A DNA stretch of 9,712 nt from a bacterium (GTDB lineage: Bacteria; JAJVIF01; JAGGVT01), in contig JAGGVT010000219.1 in assembly GCA_021157815.1 (NCBI GenBank), positions 1-9,712 on the forward strand, in the 5' to 3' direction. The notes beneath the pieces are model-generated. The model did not search any database. It saw only the letters and a program-made list of their open reading frames with translations, and had not been told where the DNA came from. Of the stretch, positions 1 to 6,617 are shown piece by piece; the stretch's first letter is position 1; the number at the start of each line of letters is the position of its first letter. The position numbers and the translations under genes are program-made.

Positions 1-21
1 CATTTGTGGTGCGGGCTTCCA

Positions 22-152
22 GGGCTTGTTGAAAAAGCCCATTATATCCCAGACCGTAGGGGCAACTCTCCGTGGTTGCCCTGTATTTATGCCAATATTT
101 AGGGTAGGCACAGAGACCTACCCCCTACATTCAGCCATTTTTCAACAGCCCC
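22..152. repeat. Two-hairpin MITE-like intergenic element
   Basis: The ends are inverted repeats: GGGCTTGTTGAAAAA at 22-36 matches the complement of 138-152 at 13 of 15 positions. Inside lie two hairpins in mirror orientation. The first has stem GGGCAAC (60-66) with GTTGCCC (75-81); the second has GGGTAGG (102-108) with CCTACCC (117-123). Read in the same direction, the loops are TCTCCGTG and TCTCTGTG. The stems differ at three base pairs, each changed on both sides. There is no coding potential. It resembles non-autonomous palindromic elements of environmental bacteria; whether it moves or acts only as RNA structure is not visible. Confidence 0.7.
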
Positions 153-239
153 TTCCAGCCTGCATCCGATTGGTTTGATGCTTTAATGCATTTTGAATGC
201 AACTTAGTATCAGAACTAATTAAAAAATGCAAATATACA

Positions 240-292
240 GTTATTTTGTGCTGCGAGTTATTTTGCGCTGCGGGCATCCTGCCTGCAGCACA
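240..292. repeat. 17-bp tandem duplication running into a GC-rich hairpin
   Basis: A 17-bp unit occurs twice head to tail, 240-256 and 257-273, with 15 of 17 positions identical. The second copy runs into a hairpin: CTGCGGGCA (268-276), loop TCC, TGCCTGCAG (280-288), nine pairs with one G-T. An alternative outer pairing joins TGTGCTGC (247-254) with GCAGCACA (285-292), so the two structures compete. It lies in gene-free DNA downstream of the minus-strand membrane protein gene. I see nothing coding in 1-389. Confidence 0.5.
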
Positions 293-328
293 ACCACTCT
301 AAAGCTAAAGCAACAGACTAAAACTAAA

Positions 329-356
329 GCAGCAAAAGGTTTAAACCCTCTGCTGC
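329..356 (-). terminator. Probable intrinsic terminator of the small membrane protein gene
   Basis: GCAGCA (329-334) pairs with TGCTGC (351-356), and GG at 338-339 can pair with CC at 346-347 further in. On the minus strand the stem is followed by a T-rich stretch (TTTAGTTTTAG). It lies 34 bp past the stop of the minus-strand gene at 390-671. Its middle is a mismatched internal loop, so it is weaker than the related hairpin at 791-820. Confidence 0.5.
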
Positions 357-389
357 CAAAATTACAAACCTGTTAATTCCTCTTTTGAA

Positions 390-671
390 CTAATGGAATA
401 TTCTCGTTACGCTCTCAACATTATCAAGAAAACCATCAAGCGTCCCGTGGCTGCCATCATAGAAATCGATTAGGCTGGAGAATCCGATGTAAAGAAGCGT
501 TATCCCTGTGATTACAAGAAATACGGTTGATATCCATGTCTGCGCCAGGCCTTTCTGGAGACCCTCTGTCGCGAAAAACAGCGCGGCAAATCCGCCTACA
601 ATAAAAACGGCACAAAGGACATAATAAAATTGTTCCATGCTGTTTGATATACCCAACAGTACTTGCTCCAT
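390..671 (-). CDS. Small two-helix membrane protein, unknown function
   Basis: A 93-residue protein that I do not recognise. Residues about 15-34 (FYYVLCAVFIVGGFAALFFA) and 47-67 form two hydrophobic helices, separated by a short loop with one Glu and one Lys (residues 35-46). The C-terminal 25 residues are soluble and acidic (DFYDGSHGTLDGFLDNVES). This predicts an inner-membrane hairpin protein. I start it at the ATG at 669-671 because AGAGGTG lies 7 nt upstream; a TTG two codons earlier has no such support. It is monocistronic: a strong hairpin at 791-820 separates it from the gene upstream and another follows its stop. A perfect 8-bp inverted repeat (698-715) lies just before its ribosome site. 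Coding status rests on the clear Shine-Dalgarno and the regular two-helix pattern. Confidence 0.7.
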   Translation of the reverse strand: MEQVLLGISNSMEQFYYVLCAVFIVGGFAALFFATEGLQKGLAQTWISTVFLVITGITLLYIGFSSLIDFYDGSHGTLDGFLDNVESVTRIFH

Positions 672-697
672 AAGCAATCACCTCTTCAGCCATCACA

Positions 698-715
698 GGA
701 TTATATTTATAATCC
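698..715. promoter_or_regulatory. Perfect 8-bp inverted repeat upstream of the membrane protein gene
   Basis: GGATTATA, a TT spacer, then TATAATCC: a perfect palindrome ending 27 nt upstream of the ATG at 671. On the minus strand it contains TATAAT (700-705), which could serve as a -10 element, but no good -35 lies 16-18 nt away. It could be an operator over the promoter, or a weak AT-rich hairpin in the leader RNA. Confidence 0.35.
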
Positions 716-790
716 TTCAATTAATAATATCCAGAATTAACCTGAATCATGCACTATATTTCTTTACATAAAAAAAATCAGACAATGCAA

Positions 791-820
791 AATAGCAGAG
801 GGTCTAAACCCTCTGCTATT
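791..820 (-). terminator. Strong hairpin terminator after the TOPRIM-like gene
   Basis: A perfect 13-bp stem, AATAGCAGAGGGT (791-803) with ACCCTCTGCTATT (808-820), loop CTAA. It lies 29 bp beyond the minus-strand stop at 849. T residues follow on both strands (ATTTTGC on minus, ATTTTGATT on plus), so it may act in both directions. Confidence 0.75.
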
Positions 821-848
821 TTGATTCCACTGGATATCAAATTTTGGT

Positions 849-1916
849 TTAAATATCTTCCAGTTTATCTTTCTTTTTACGCTCTTCTCGTGTTTCCGGT
901 TTGAACGTTCTTTCGCCAAGGTTCGATTTCACAAACCAATCTGCAACATACGAACCTTCCGGCAGATTTTCCAGGCGCATGACCATATCATGATTCTTGA
1001 ACTGCTGTTCAAGCGCATGCGCTTTCTGTTCCCAGTTCGGGAATTTCCTGTCTGTTTGGTCAACAATCAATACCGGTTCAACATTGATGAAAAGCTTGAG
1101 CCATTCCTCCTCGATGTTAAAATCACGAATCGCAATTGCCTCAAAACCCTTCTCAACTACCACAAGAACATCCTCCTCCTTGGACAGTATATTCAGCCTG
1201 AATCGGCTCGGATAGAGGAAAAAAACTTTCTTGCGCTCCCTTTCGAGAATTTCCTCGAACAGGTTGGAATTATATGGAAATGGAATTTTGTCACCCAGCC
1301 TGATATATCGCCTGATGTCAAGTTCATGGCGTTCGTCCTGCGATAAAAGCGCACGGAAGGACAAATAACAGATTTCATCATCACGCAAATAGGGAAATAC
1401 CAGGACAGGAACATTTTTCTCCGCCCACTCCTTCATATACGATATCCCGGCTGATTGAAGTTCCTCCAGCGAGAATCTTTTTGTCAGAACTTGCGCGGTG
1501 TCCATAAGGTCTTCAATAAATCCAACCTTGAAATCCTCCTGGATTTTCGCGGGAATACCGCTAGCCTCAAGGTCTTCTATCACATCTTTCGGAGCTGGAT
1601 AGCTTAATTCATGAATTGCCCGCCAAACGCCAAATGCGGCAGGTTGAAGATTCGGCAGTTCAATGTTGTGGAGTGTTGGGCGTTCCTTCTTGGCATCCTT
1701 TTCAGCCTGAAGCTTATCCCGCTCCCATTGTGTTTTCTGCTCGTTCAGAAGCAGCTCAAGTGAATCGTCCTTCTGTACTTTTTTAGCTATTGTATCAGCT
1801 TCCGCATCTGATTTGCCATGCCGCAATTTTTCCTTCTCCTGTTCAAGCTTATCCTTCTCCTGCTTTTCCTCCTGTTTCGATTTCTCATCATCTTTTCGGC
1901 GTCTTAGTACTTCCAT
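849..1916 (-). CDS. Coiled-coil protein with divergent DnaG-type primase core/TOPRIM domain
   Basis: A 355-residue protein. Residues 5-80 are almost all Lys, Glu, Asp and Gln: a long charged helix. Residues 93-165 resemble the N-terminal part of the DnaG catalytic core (AFGVWRAIHELSYPAP, then EDLEASGIPAKIQEDFKVGF, then FSLEELQSAGI). Residues 170-330 follow the TOPRIM order: VLVFPYLRDDEICYLSFRAL, RYIRLGDKIPFPYN, VLVVVEKGFEAIAI (Glu255), VLIVDQTDR (Asp286, Asp289) and LPEGSYVADWF. In canonical DnaG these read VEGxxD and DxDR, so each catalytic motif appears to carry one extra residue. No zinc-finger or helicase-binding domain is present. The start ATG has GGAG 8 nt upstream. It has its own good promoter (2044-2072) and a terminator. 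Inference: a nucleic-acid-associated, perhaps catalytically altered primase-like protein. The family call is by eye and could be wrong in detail. Confidence 0.65.
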   Translation of the reverse strand: MEVLRRRKDDEKSKQEEKQEKDKLEQEKEKLRHGKSDAEADTIAKKVQKDDSLELLLNEQKTQWERDKLQAEKDAKKERPTLHNIELPNLQPAAFGVWRAIHELSYPAPKDVIEDLEASGIPAKIQEDFKVGFIEDLMDTAQVLTKRFSLEELQSAGISYMKEWAEKNVPVLVFPYLRDDEICYLSFRALLSQDERHELDIRRYIRLGDKIPFPYNSNLFEEILERERKKVFFLYPSRFRLNILSKEEDVLVVVEKGFEAIAIRDFNIEEEWLKLFINVEPVLIVDQTDRKFPNWEQKAHALEQQFKNHDMVMRLENLPEGSYVADWFVKSNLGERTFKPETREERKKKDKLEDI

Positions 1917-2043
1917 TTGTCTTTCTCCAGAAGTTGGTAAATTGTTTGGGCTTTACAGCACACTACTCTCCTGTTTAATTCGTGTGAAATCAGATGTTTT
2001 GTGTTTATAAGAGTTGTGCATCAGCAATTTAATATCATATATA

Positions 2044-2072
2044 AGTATATTTGTTCTTCATTGAATCGTCAA
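2044..2072 (-). promoter_or_regulatory. Sigma70-like promoter for the TOPRIM-like gene
   Basis: On the minus strand, TTGACG (2067-2072), a 17-nt spacer, then TATACT (2044-2049): 5 of 6 consensus bases in each box. Transcription would begin near 2036, giving a leader of about 120 nt before the ATG at 1916. Confidence 0.6.
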
Positions 2073-2074
2073 GA

Positions 2075-2102
2075 TTGAACTGTGTAAATATTAAAGTACA
2101 TT
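2075..2102 (+). promoter_or_regulatory. Possible promoter for the dehydrogenase gene
   Basis: TTGAAC (2075-2080) and TACATT (2097-2102) with a 16-nt spacer, next to the divergent minus-strand promoter. A small hairpin, AATCCG (2119-2124) with CGGATT (2133-2138), would lie in the leader RNA. The -10 box is only a fair match, so this is tentative. Confidence 0.3.
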
Positions 2103-2232
2103 AAGAAATTTCCTGTAAAATCCGCTTTTTTACGGATTCCAACAGAAATGTCTCTTTTGCATCGGCCTCAAGATGATTTGTGTTATTATTTGCCGGTTAT
2201 AAATTGAATTGTTGATAACATTGGAGATCAAC

Positions 2233-3384
2233 GTGAAACCGGATATCTCAACCAAATATCTCGGAATTGAACTAAAAAGCCCGATAATCGTGGCTCCCGC
2301 TGGGATTACTGAAACGGCTGACCGTATCGCCCTTTGCGCAAAATACGGCGCGGGCGCTGTGGTCATGAAAACAATGACCGATGTCGAGCTGATGCGCAAT
2401 TCACCCACTCCGCGATTCCGCCTTCTCAAAAAGGGAAAAGGGCTGCGTAATTTTGTGCTTTATTCCTACGAGCAGGCATCACTGTTCAACTCGGATGATT
2501 ACGCTGCGGAAATAGCGAAAAGCCGCCGTGAAACCGACATCGCAATTATCGCAAGCATCGCGTGCAGTACAGATGAATCGTGGCAGAATACCGCGAAAAT
2601 GATGGAGGATGCCGGCGCTCACGCTCTCGAAATAAACCTGTCATGCCCTCATGGTCCTGACATGGCTGTAAGCATGGGCATTGAGAAGCGCATGATAGAC
2701 ATAACCGAACTGGTTACTTCAGCTGTGAATATTCCCATTGTGCCGAAATTGCCATCACAGTTGACCGACCCGATTACAGTGGTAAAAGGAATCCAAAAAG
2801 CTGGCGCGAAAGGCGTTGTGATTTTCAATCGCCTTCTCGGGCTTGATATCGATATTGAAAAACAGTCGCCGATAATGCATGGCGGATTTGCCGGTCATGG
2901 CGGTTATTATTCAATCCATTATCCTCTCAGATGGATTGCCGAATTATCCCCGCTGCTCGATATCGACATCTCCGCAAGCGGCGGTGTGGCATCGGGCGAT
3001 GACGCTGTCAAATACCTGCTCGCGGGAGCATCAACGGTCCAAATTTGCACATCGGTTATTTTAAACGGCTATCCGGTTATCGAAAAAATCAATTCGCAAA
3101 TTATCGAATACATGGAAAAACACGATTTGGAATCGATATCGCAGTTTAGGGGAAAGGTTTGCAATCGGATTCTCGGTCTCAATGATATGGACAGGCGAAA
3201 AAGTGTCAGGGCGGAAATCGACCAGGAGAAGTGTAAAAGCTGCGGCGCCTGTTTTAATGCCTGTTTCTATGGCGCAGTTACTCAGGATAACGGGAAATAT
3301 GAAGTAACCTCCAAATGCGCCGGATGCGGCCTTTGCGCTGAGATTTGCGATTTCGACGCCATCTCGATGTTACCTCTCGAATAA
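2233..3384 (+). CDS. Dihydroorotate/dihydropyrimidine dehydrogenase-like flavoprotein with C-terminal 2x[4Fe-4S] domain (PreA-like)
   Basis: 383 residues. Residues 3-300 form an FMN-binding TIM barrel of the DHOD class: opening DISTKYLGIELKSPIIVAP, K46 in VVMKT, K172 in VPKL, and the phosphate-site pattern SASGGVASGDD (247-257) and AGAST. NLSCPHG (135-141) carries the Asn, Ser and catalytic Cys138 typical of dihydropyrimidine dehydrogenases rather than Ser-based DHODs. The tail binds two [4Fe-4S] clusters: Cys334/337/340/344 and Cys362/365/368/372. Neither motif has the usual Pro after its fourth Cys. Where pyrimidine dehydrogenases have Asn-Thr, this protein has N199-R200, so the substrate may differ. 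I chose the GTG at 2233 because GGAG lies 6 nt upstream; TTG codons at 2209-2221 lack this. No PreT-like FAD partner is nearby, so electron donor and substrate are unknown. Confidence 0.88.
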   Translation: MKPDISTKYLGIELKSPIIVAPAGITETADRIALCAKYGAGAVVMKTMTDVELMRNSPTPRFRLLKKGKGLRNFVLYSYEQASLFNSDDYAAEIAKSRRETDIAIIASIACSTDESWQNTAKMMEDAGAHALEINLSCPHGPDMAVSMGIEKRMIDITELVTSAVNIPIVPKLPSQLTDPITVVKGIQKAGAKGVVIFNRLLGLDIDIEKQSPIMHGGFAGHGGYYSIHYPLRWIAELSPLLDIDISASGGVASGDDAVKYLLAGASTVQICTSVILNGYPVIEKINSQIIEYMEKHDLESISQFRGKVCNRILGLNDMDRRKSVRAEIDQEKCKSCGACFNACFYGAVTQDNGKYEVTSKCAGCGLCAEICDFDAISMLPLE

Positions 3385-3409
3385 CCGTTGCCTTTTTATT
3401 GTGTGGGAG

Positions 3410-3472
3410 TGTTGAAAAAGGTTGTTTCCACCGTAGGTTGTTTCTACTGTAACCCGGTGTCCCTTCACCGGG
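3410..3472. repeat. Degraded relative of the 22-152 element, with 16-bp tandem repeat and GC hairpin
   Basis: TGTTGAAAAAG (3410-3420) is identical to 27-37, and ACCGTAGG (3430-3437) is identical to 53-60 in the same order. A 16-bp unit is repeated at 3420-3435 and 3436-3451 with 14 of 16 positions equal. It is followed by a hairpin, CCCGGTG (3453-3459), loop TCCCTT, CACCGGG (3466-3472). A CAACAC at 3487-3492 mirrors the GTGTTG at 3409-3414. Confidence 0.45.
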
Positions 3473-3551
3473 GTAATATGAAAAACCAACACTTTGTTTT
3501 CCCCTGGAAATAGAGAAAGTGTCTCATAACTCAATTATAAGCAAAAAGGTT

Positions 3552-3661
3552 TGTCATTCTGAGCGCAGCGAAGAATCTATTTGCTACTGTGTTGATGATT
3601 AAATCTGATGAAATTAATCTACACTATCTAAAATAGATCCTTCGCTTCGCTCAGGATGACA
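3552..3661. repeat. Two-arm palindromic repeat (TGTCATTCTGAGCG...type)
   Basis: The left arm at 3552-3579 begins TGTCATTCTGAGCGCAGCGA; the complement of the right arm at 3634-3661 begins TGTCATCCTGAGCGAAGCGA. Over 28 positions they differ at three. Two of these (positions 7 and 23) pair with each other inside the arm, changing T-A to C-G; the third lies in the apical loop. I recognise this family as widespread in intergenic DNA of several bacterial phyla. The 54-bp centre is AT-rich and non-coding. Confidence 0.75.
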
Positions 3662-3750
3662 GAAAAAACAACGTTCCAAGACAGCTTCATGAGAAGCCGG
3701 GCTACAATATAAGGCGCTTCAATAAAGAATGTGGGTTATTTGCCCTCCCG

Positions 3751-3789
3751 TAAAAAAAAAAGGGCATTCCCCGATAACGGGGTATGTCC
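3751..3789 (-). terminator. Strong orphan intrinsic terminator on the minus strand
   Basis: GGGCAT-T-CCCCG (3762-3773), loop ATAA, CGGGG-T-ATGTCC (3778-3789): eleven pairs, one of them G-T, interrupted by a T-T mismatch. On the minus strand the stem is followed at once by ten T residues (complement of 3752-3761). This is textbook terminator structure, yet no minus-strand gene lies within 3790-4155. AGGGCA (3761-3766) can also pair with TGCCCT (3741-3746), giving an alternative fold. Confidence 0.55.
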
Positions 3790-3932
3790 ACATGAGGCTT
3801 CAAATCTGATGTTATCAATATACTATGCTGTAACCCCTTATTTATACTGTGTTTATTCACTTGGTTGGAACATTCCCCTTTTTTTACTCAATCGAAACTC
3901 AACTCACACGATTTATTGAAGAGCCAAAAATA

Positions 3933-3965
3933 TTTTCCCCCGCTCGCGGGGGGATTAGGGGGGGG
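3933..3965. repeat. C/G-run hairpin repeat
   Basis: CCCCCG (3937-3942), loop CTCG, CGGGGG (3947-3952), then ATTAGGGGGGGG. This run pattern recurs in the intergenic DNA of many environmental bacteria. A second pairing between the C run and the downstream G run is also possible. No function can be assigned. Confidence 0.45.
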
Positions 3966-4079
3966 AGAAAATATAAAATCAACTTTTCCGATGTTCATTA
4001 TATGGGTGATTCGCAACGAGGATACGTATTTCACCACACGAAAATATCCAGAAAACGGCCAGATGACTGCTTAAAAACG

Positions 4080-4108
4080 TTTAAGAAATGTTAAGGATGT
4101 TATATAAT
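4080..4108 (+). promoter_or_regulatory. Probable promoter of the fliM-fliY-cheY operon
   Basis: A perfect TATAAT lies at 4103-4108, giving a start near 4115 and a leader of about 40 nt. The -35 position (4080-4085, TTTAAG) matches consensus weakly. I see no sigma54 GG-N10-GC or sigma28-type motif, so the operon is probably read by the housekeeping factor, perhaps with an activator. Confidence 0.4.
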
Positions 4109-4155
4109 ATGATTCAAACAGCAGTCATTACCGAATGAGGTGATACTCGGCACTC

Positions 4156-5130
4156 ATGGCGGATATCGTTACGCCAGAAGAGATTCAGGCTTTACTTGGC
4201 GCTCTTGAAAAGGGTGAACTTCTCCCTCCTCTTGAAGATAAGGAGATGTTTGGCCGTTTTGTCAAGGAGTATGATTTCAAACGCCCTGACAAGTTCTCCA
4301 AGGATCAGCTGCGTGTACTGCAGATGATTATTGAGGGATTTGCAAGAAGCTGGGGAACATTCCTGTCCGCCAAAATGGGATCGCTTGTTCTGATTGAAAT
4401 AGACAAAATCGGACAGCTGACCTATGAAGAATATCTAAGGGGATTGTCACATCCGTGGGTAATAATTATTTTCTCAGCGGGACCGCTTCAAGGCAACGCT
4501 CTTTTCGAATTCAGCCCGACTCTTACTTTCACTATTCTTGATAAACTGCTTGGCGGGTATGGTGGAACCTACGACACTGTAAGAGAACTGACTGAAATTG
4601 AGGAAGCTATTTTCTCAAGCGTTGTAAACGACGGATTAAGATATTTCAGGCAAAGTTTGAAGGATGTTATCAAGGTAAACACAAGAATAGAATCAATTGA
4701 ATCGAATCCGCAATTCGTACAGATTGTACCGCCGGCAGAAATTGTTCTGTCGGTAACGCTTGAAATGAAAATCGATGAAACATCAGGGCTTCTGGGATTA
4801 TGCTTCCCGTTCATGCTGCTTGAGCCGATTGCAAATGAGCTTAAAACAAAAAGCTATTTCAGCTCGCAAAGAGAACCTGATAAATATAAACCTCAAATCC
4901 TGGACCATTTGAAAAGCGTCAAGCTGCCTGTTTCGGGCAAATTGGGCTCAGTAAAACTGGTCGTGCGCGATGTTCTTGATCTTGAGGTTGGAGACATTAT
5001 TAAACTCGACACACTGGTTAAGGACCCTATTGACATTCAGGTGAAGCGGAAAACCAAGTGGTCTGGTCGCGCTGGATTAAGCGGAAACTTCCGCGCGGTA
5101 AAAATCGAAAAGGAATTTGATGACTTCTAA
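4156..5130 (+). CDS. fliM: Flagellar motor switch protein FliM
   Basis: 324 residues, the normal FliM length. Residues 1-20 ([20 protein letters not shown]) are the conserved N-terminal segment that binds phosphorylated CheY. Residues 40-230 are the CheC-like middle domain, with the LLGGYGG loop at 131-137 and [11 protein letters not shown] at 143-153. Residues 248-318 are the C-terminal SpoA domain that packs with FliN/FliY in the C-ring. FliM couples CheY-P binding to reversal of motor rotation through FliG. The start is fixed by the N-terminal motif; GAGGTG lies 14 nt upstream, a rather long spacing. Its stop TAA shares one base with the ATG of fliY. No fliG, fliL or fliP lies beside it in this window, so this is a short, detached switch cluster. 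Confidence 0.96.
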   Translation: MADIVTPEEIQALLGALEKGELLPPLEDKEMFGRFVKEYDFKRPDKFSKDQLRVLQMIIEGFARSWGTFLSAKMGSLVLIEIDKIGQLTYEEYLRGLSHPWVIIIFSAGPLQGNALFEFSPTLTFTILDKLLGGYGGTYDTVRELTEIEEAIFSSVVNDGLRYFRQSLKDVIKVNTRIESIESNPQFVQIVPPAEIVLSVTLEMKIDETSGLLGLCFPFMLLEPIANELKTKSYFSSQREPDKYKPQILDHLKSVKLPVSGKLGSVKLVVRDVLDLEVGDIIKLDTLVKDPIDIQVKRKTKWSGRAGLSGNFRAVKIEKEFDDF

Positions 5131-6206
5131 TGCCACCGGATTCACTCGACAATTTCTTCGCCCAATTGATTAACACAGCTGCTGAAGTCGCTCAGACCCT
5201 TGCCGTTGGTGAGAAACCAAAAATTAAATTCACCGGTGCGAGGAATATCTCTGGCGAGGAAATAACACAACTGATGCAGTCGAACCAGGTATTCAAAGCT
5301 GATTTCGGCGGTGAATCCGAAGGCAAACTCATCATGGTAATTCCCGAAACTCTTGCTCTTGCCCTGTCCGGTTCATTGATGGGAGCGGACAAGCCGGTGA
5401 GTTTCGGCTCAGCTGAAAAGAGCGCGGTTTTTGAATTATTAAACAACATTGCCGGAAGATGGGCGCTTTACTGGGGAGAAGCTGTAGAGGATAAATTTGC
5501 AATTACATCACCGGAGATTCCCGACCCTCCAGTTGAAGGGCCGGCATCGGATGAAACCTGGGTTGAAGTCAGCGCGGGGGTTGTAATTGGAGAGGATGAA
5601 TCCTCGTTAAGATGTTTTTTTCCCGTTCAATTTGTGGATGCAACAGTAAAAAAACTCGGTTTGCCGCTAAAGGCACCGGAGGAAATCATGGATGAAGAAA
5701 CCACCAAAAATGAGGAATCTGAATCTGTAGAAGAAGAAAAAACTCCTGATGAGCAGGTGGATACAACTGAGGAAACTGAAATCCCAGATGAATCCCAGAC
5801 GCCAATTGAGGCTGAACCGCCAGCGGAACCACCAGTGAAACCACCAGTGGAACCACCAGTGGAACAATCAGCGCATATTCAGCAGGCTCAGTTTTCTCAA
5901 CTCACAGACAATAAACAGGAACCCGCGGATGAGGATTCGGATAACCGCTCGATAAACCTTATCATGGATGTTCCTTTGCTGGTCTCAGTTGAACTTGGCA
6001 GAAAAGAACTTTCCATAAAGGACATCCTTGAACTCTCCCCCGGAAGCCTTATCGAACTCAACCAGCTTGCCGGTGAACCTGTTGACCTGCTTATAAACGG
6101 CAAACTGTTCGCTCGCGGCGAGGTTGTTGTGATTGACGAGAACTTCGGAATCCGTGTAACCGCCATAATTTCACCGCAGGAACGCGTGGAGAAAATGCGC
6201 CAGTGA
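5130..6206 (+). CDS. fliY: Flagellar motor switch protein FliY (long FliN with CheC-like N-domain)
   Basis: 358 residues against about 100-140 for a minimal FliN. Residues 1-180 are a divergent CheC/FliY-type domain: [20 protein letters not shown] (65-84) and [11 protein letters not shown] (102-112) fit its helix pattern. The CheC phosphatase Glu-Asn pair is not clearly conserved, so phosphatase activity is uncertain. Residues 183-272 are a disordered Glu/Pro/Thr-rich linker containing five tandem four-residue repeats. Residues 280-350 are a strongly conserved SpoA domain ([51 protein letters not shown]). It forms the base of the C-ring with FliM. The ATG overlaps the fliM stop (TAATG) and there is only a poor ribosome site, so translation is probably coupled. 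Its own stop overlaps the cheY GTG by four bases. Confidence 0.93.
   Translation: MPPDSLDNFFAQLINTAAEVAQTLAVGEKPKIKFTGARNISGEEITQLMQSNQVFKADFGGESEGKLIMVIPETLALALSGSLMGADKPVSFGSAEKSAVFELLNNIAGRWALYWGEAVEDKFAITSPEIPDPPVEGPASDETWVEVSAGVVIGEDESSLRCFFPVQFVDATVKKLGLPLKAPEEIMDEETTKNEESESVEEEKTPDEQVDTTEETEIPDESQTPIEAEPPAEPPVKPPVEPPVEQSAHIQQAQFSQLTDNKQEPADEDSDNRSINLIMDVPLLVSVELGRKELSIKDILELSPGSLIELNQLAGEPVDLLINGKLFARGEVVVIDENFGIRVTAIISPQERVEKMRQ
5814..5873 (+). repeat. 12-bp in-frame tandem repeat in the fliY linker
   Basis: Five 12-bp units encode a Pro-rich EPPx/KPPV/EPPV series. The three central units (5826-5861, GAACCACCAGTG type) are almost identical and the outer two are diverged. The length keeps the reading frame, so gain or loss of a unit would change linker length only. 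Confidence 0.85.
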
Positions 6207-6610
6207 GTAAAGAGTGGCTGATACCTCGAGTATTGATAGTCGATGACACCTGGTTCCAACGTGAAAAACTAATCTCCTTTTTCAATCAGTATGGATTTTC
6301 AGTTGTCGCGGAGGCTGAAAACGGGGTGAAGGGAGTTGATCTCTTTGAACGGCACAAACCTGACCTTGTCACAATGGATGTCAACATGCCTTTCATGGGT
6401 GGAATCGAAGCTGTCAGGGAAATAATCGGGAAAAATCCCGATGCCATAATCATCATGGTAAGCGCAATGGGAGACCCAATGACAATCAAGGAAGCAAGAC
6501 TTGCCGGCGCGTGCGATTTTATTGTCAAGCCTTTCAACAGCGATATACTGGCGAATAAAATCGAAAAACTTCTAAAAGAGCCATTCCCCGATTTCTTCAA
6601 CAGAAAGTAA
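6203..6610 (+). CDS. cheY: CheY-type single-domain response regulator
   Basis: 135 residues forming one receiver domain with no output domain. The acidic pocket is Asp14-Asp15 (VLIVDD), the phosphoacceptor Asp59 (LVTMDVNMP), the switch Ser87 (IIMVSAMG) and the conserved Lys109 followed by Pro (FIVKPF). When phosphorylated by CheA, such a protein binds the FliM N-terminus and changes rotation; co-operon position with fliM and fliY supports that role over a generic regulator. The GTG start overlaps the fliY stop (GTGA); GGAG lies 11 nt upstream. A MITE-like element begins 8 bp after the stop and probably ends the transcript. Confidence 0.93.
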   Translation: MSKEWLIPRVLIVDDTWFQREKLISFFNQYGFSVVAEAENGVKGVDLFERHKPDLVTMDVNMPFMGGIEAVREIIGKNPDAIIIMVSAMGDPMTIKEARLAGACDFIVKPFNSDILANKIEKLLKEPFPDFFNRK

Positions 6611-6617
6611 TTATGAC

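Larger units (their letters stand above)
3385..4155. other. Gene-free intergenic stretch filled with palindromic repeats
   Basis: In 770 bp I find no convincing gene: open frames here lack ribosome sites and run through repeat sequence. It holds a degraded repeat (3410-3472), a two-hairpin element (3552-3661), a small hairpin GCTTC-ATGA-GAAGC (3684-3697), an orphan minus-strand terminator (3751-3789), a C/G-run hairpin (3933-3965) and the fliM promoter region. No intrinsic terminator with a T run follows the dehydrogenase; the GC-rich hairpin at 3453-3472 may serve. Confidence 0.65.

Noticed and set aside
672-677. TTG start two codons earlier for the small membrane protein
   Set aside because: The ATG at 669-671 has a ribosome site at better spacing and is the commoner codon.
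1904-1963. A 19-codon minus-strand frame starting at GTG 1961-1963 with AGGAG upstream, overlapping the start of the TOPRIM-like gene
   Set aside because: Too short, no recognisable leader-peptide signature (no run of one amino acid, no attenuator hairpins), and a better start with GGAG follows.
2209-2232. TTG codons as an earlier start for the dehydrogenase
   Set aside because: The GTG at 2233 has GGAG at ideal spacing, and the protein then begins at the usual family position (DISTKYLG).
3731-4094. Three overlapping small plus-strand frames in the intergenic region
   Set aside because: They cross a terminator hairpin and the C/G-run repeat, have no ribosome sites and no recognisable protein features.
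5814-5873. Short repeat array resembling a CRISPR
   Set aside because: The units are contiguous 12-mers without spacers and keep the fliY reading frame.
5192-6259. Several minus-strand open frames opposite fliY, one with WWFHWWF repeats
   Set aside because: They are antisense to the conserved fliY; the Trp repeats are the reverse reading of the 12-bp linker repeat.
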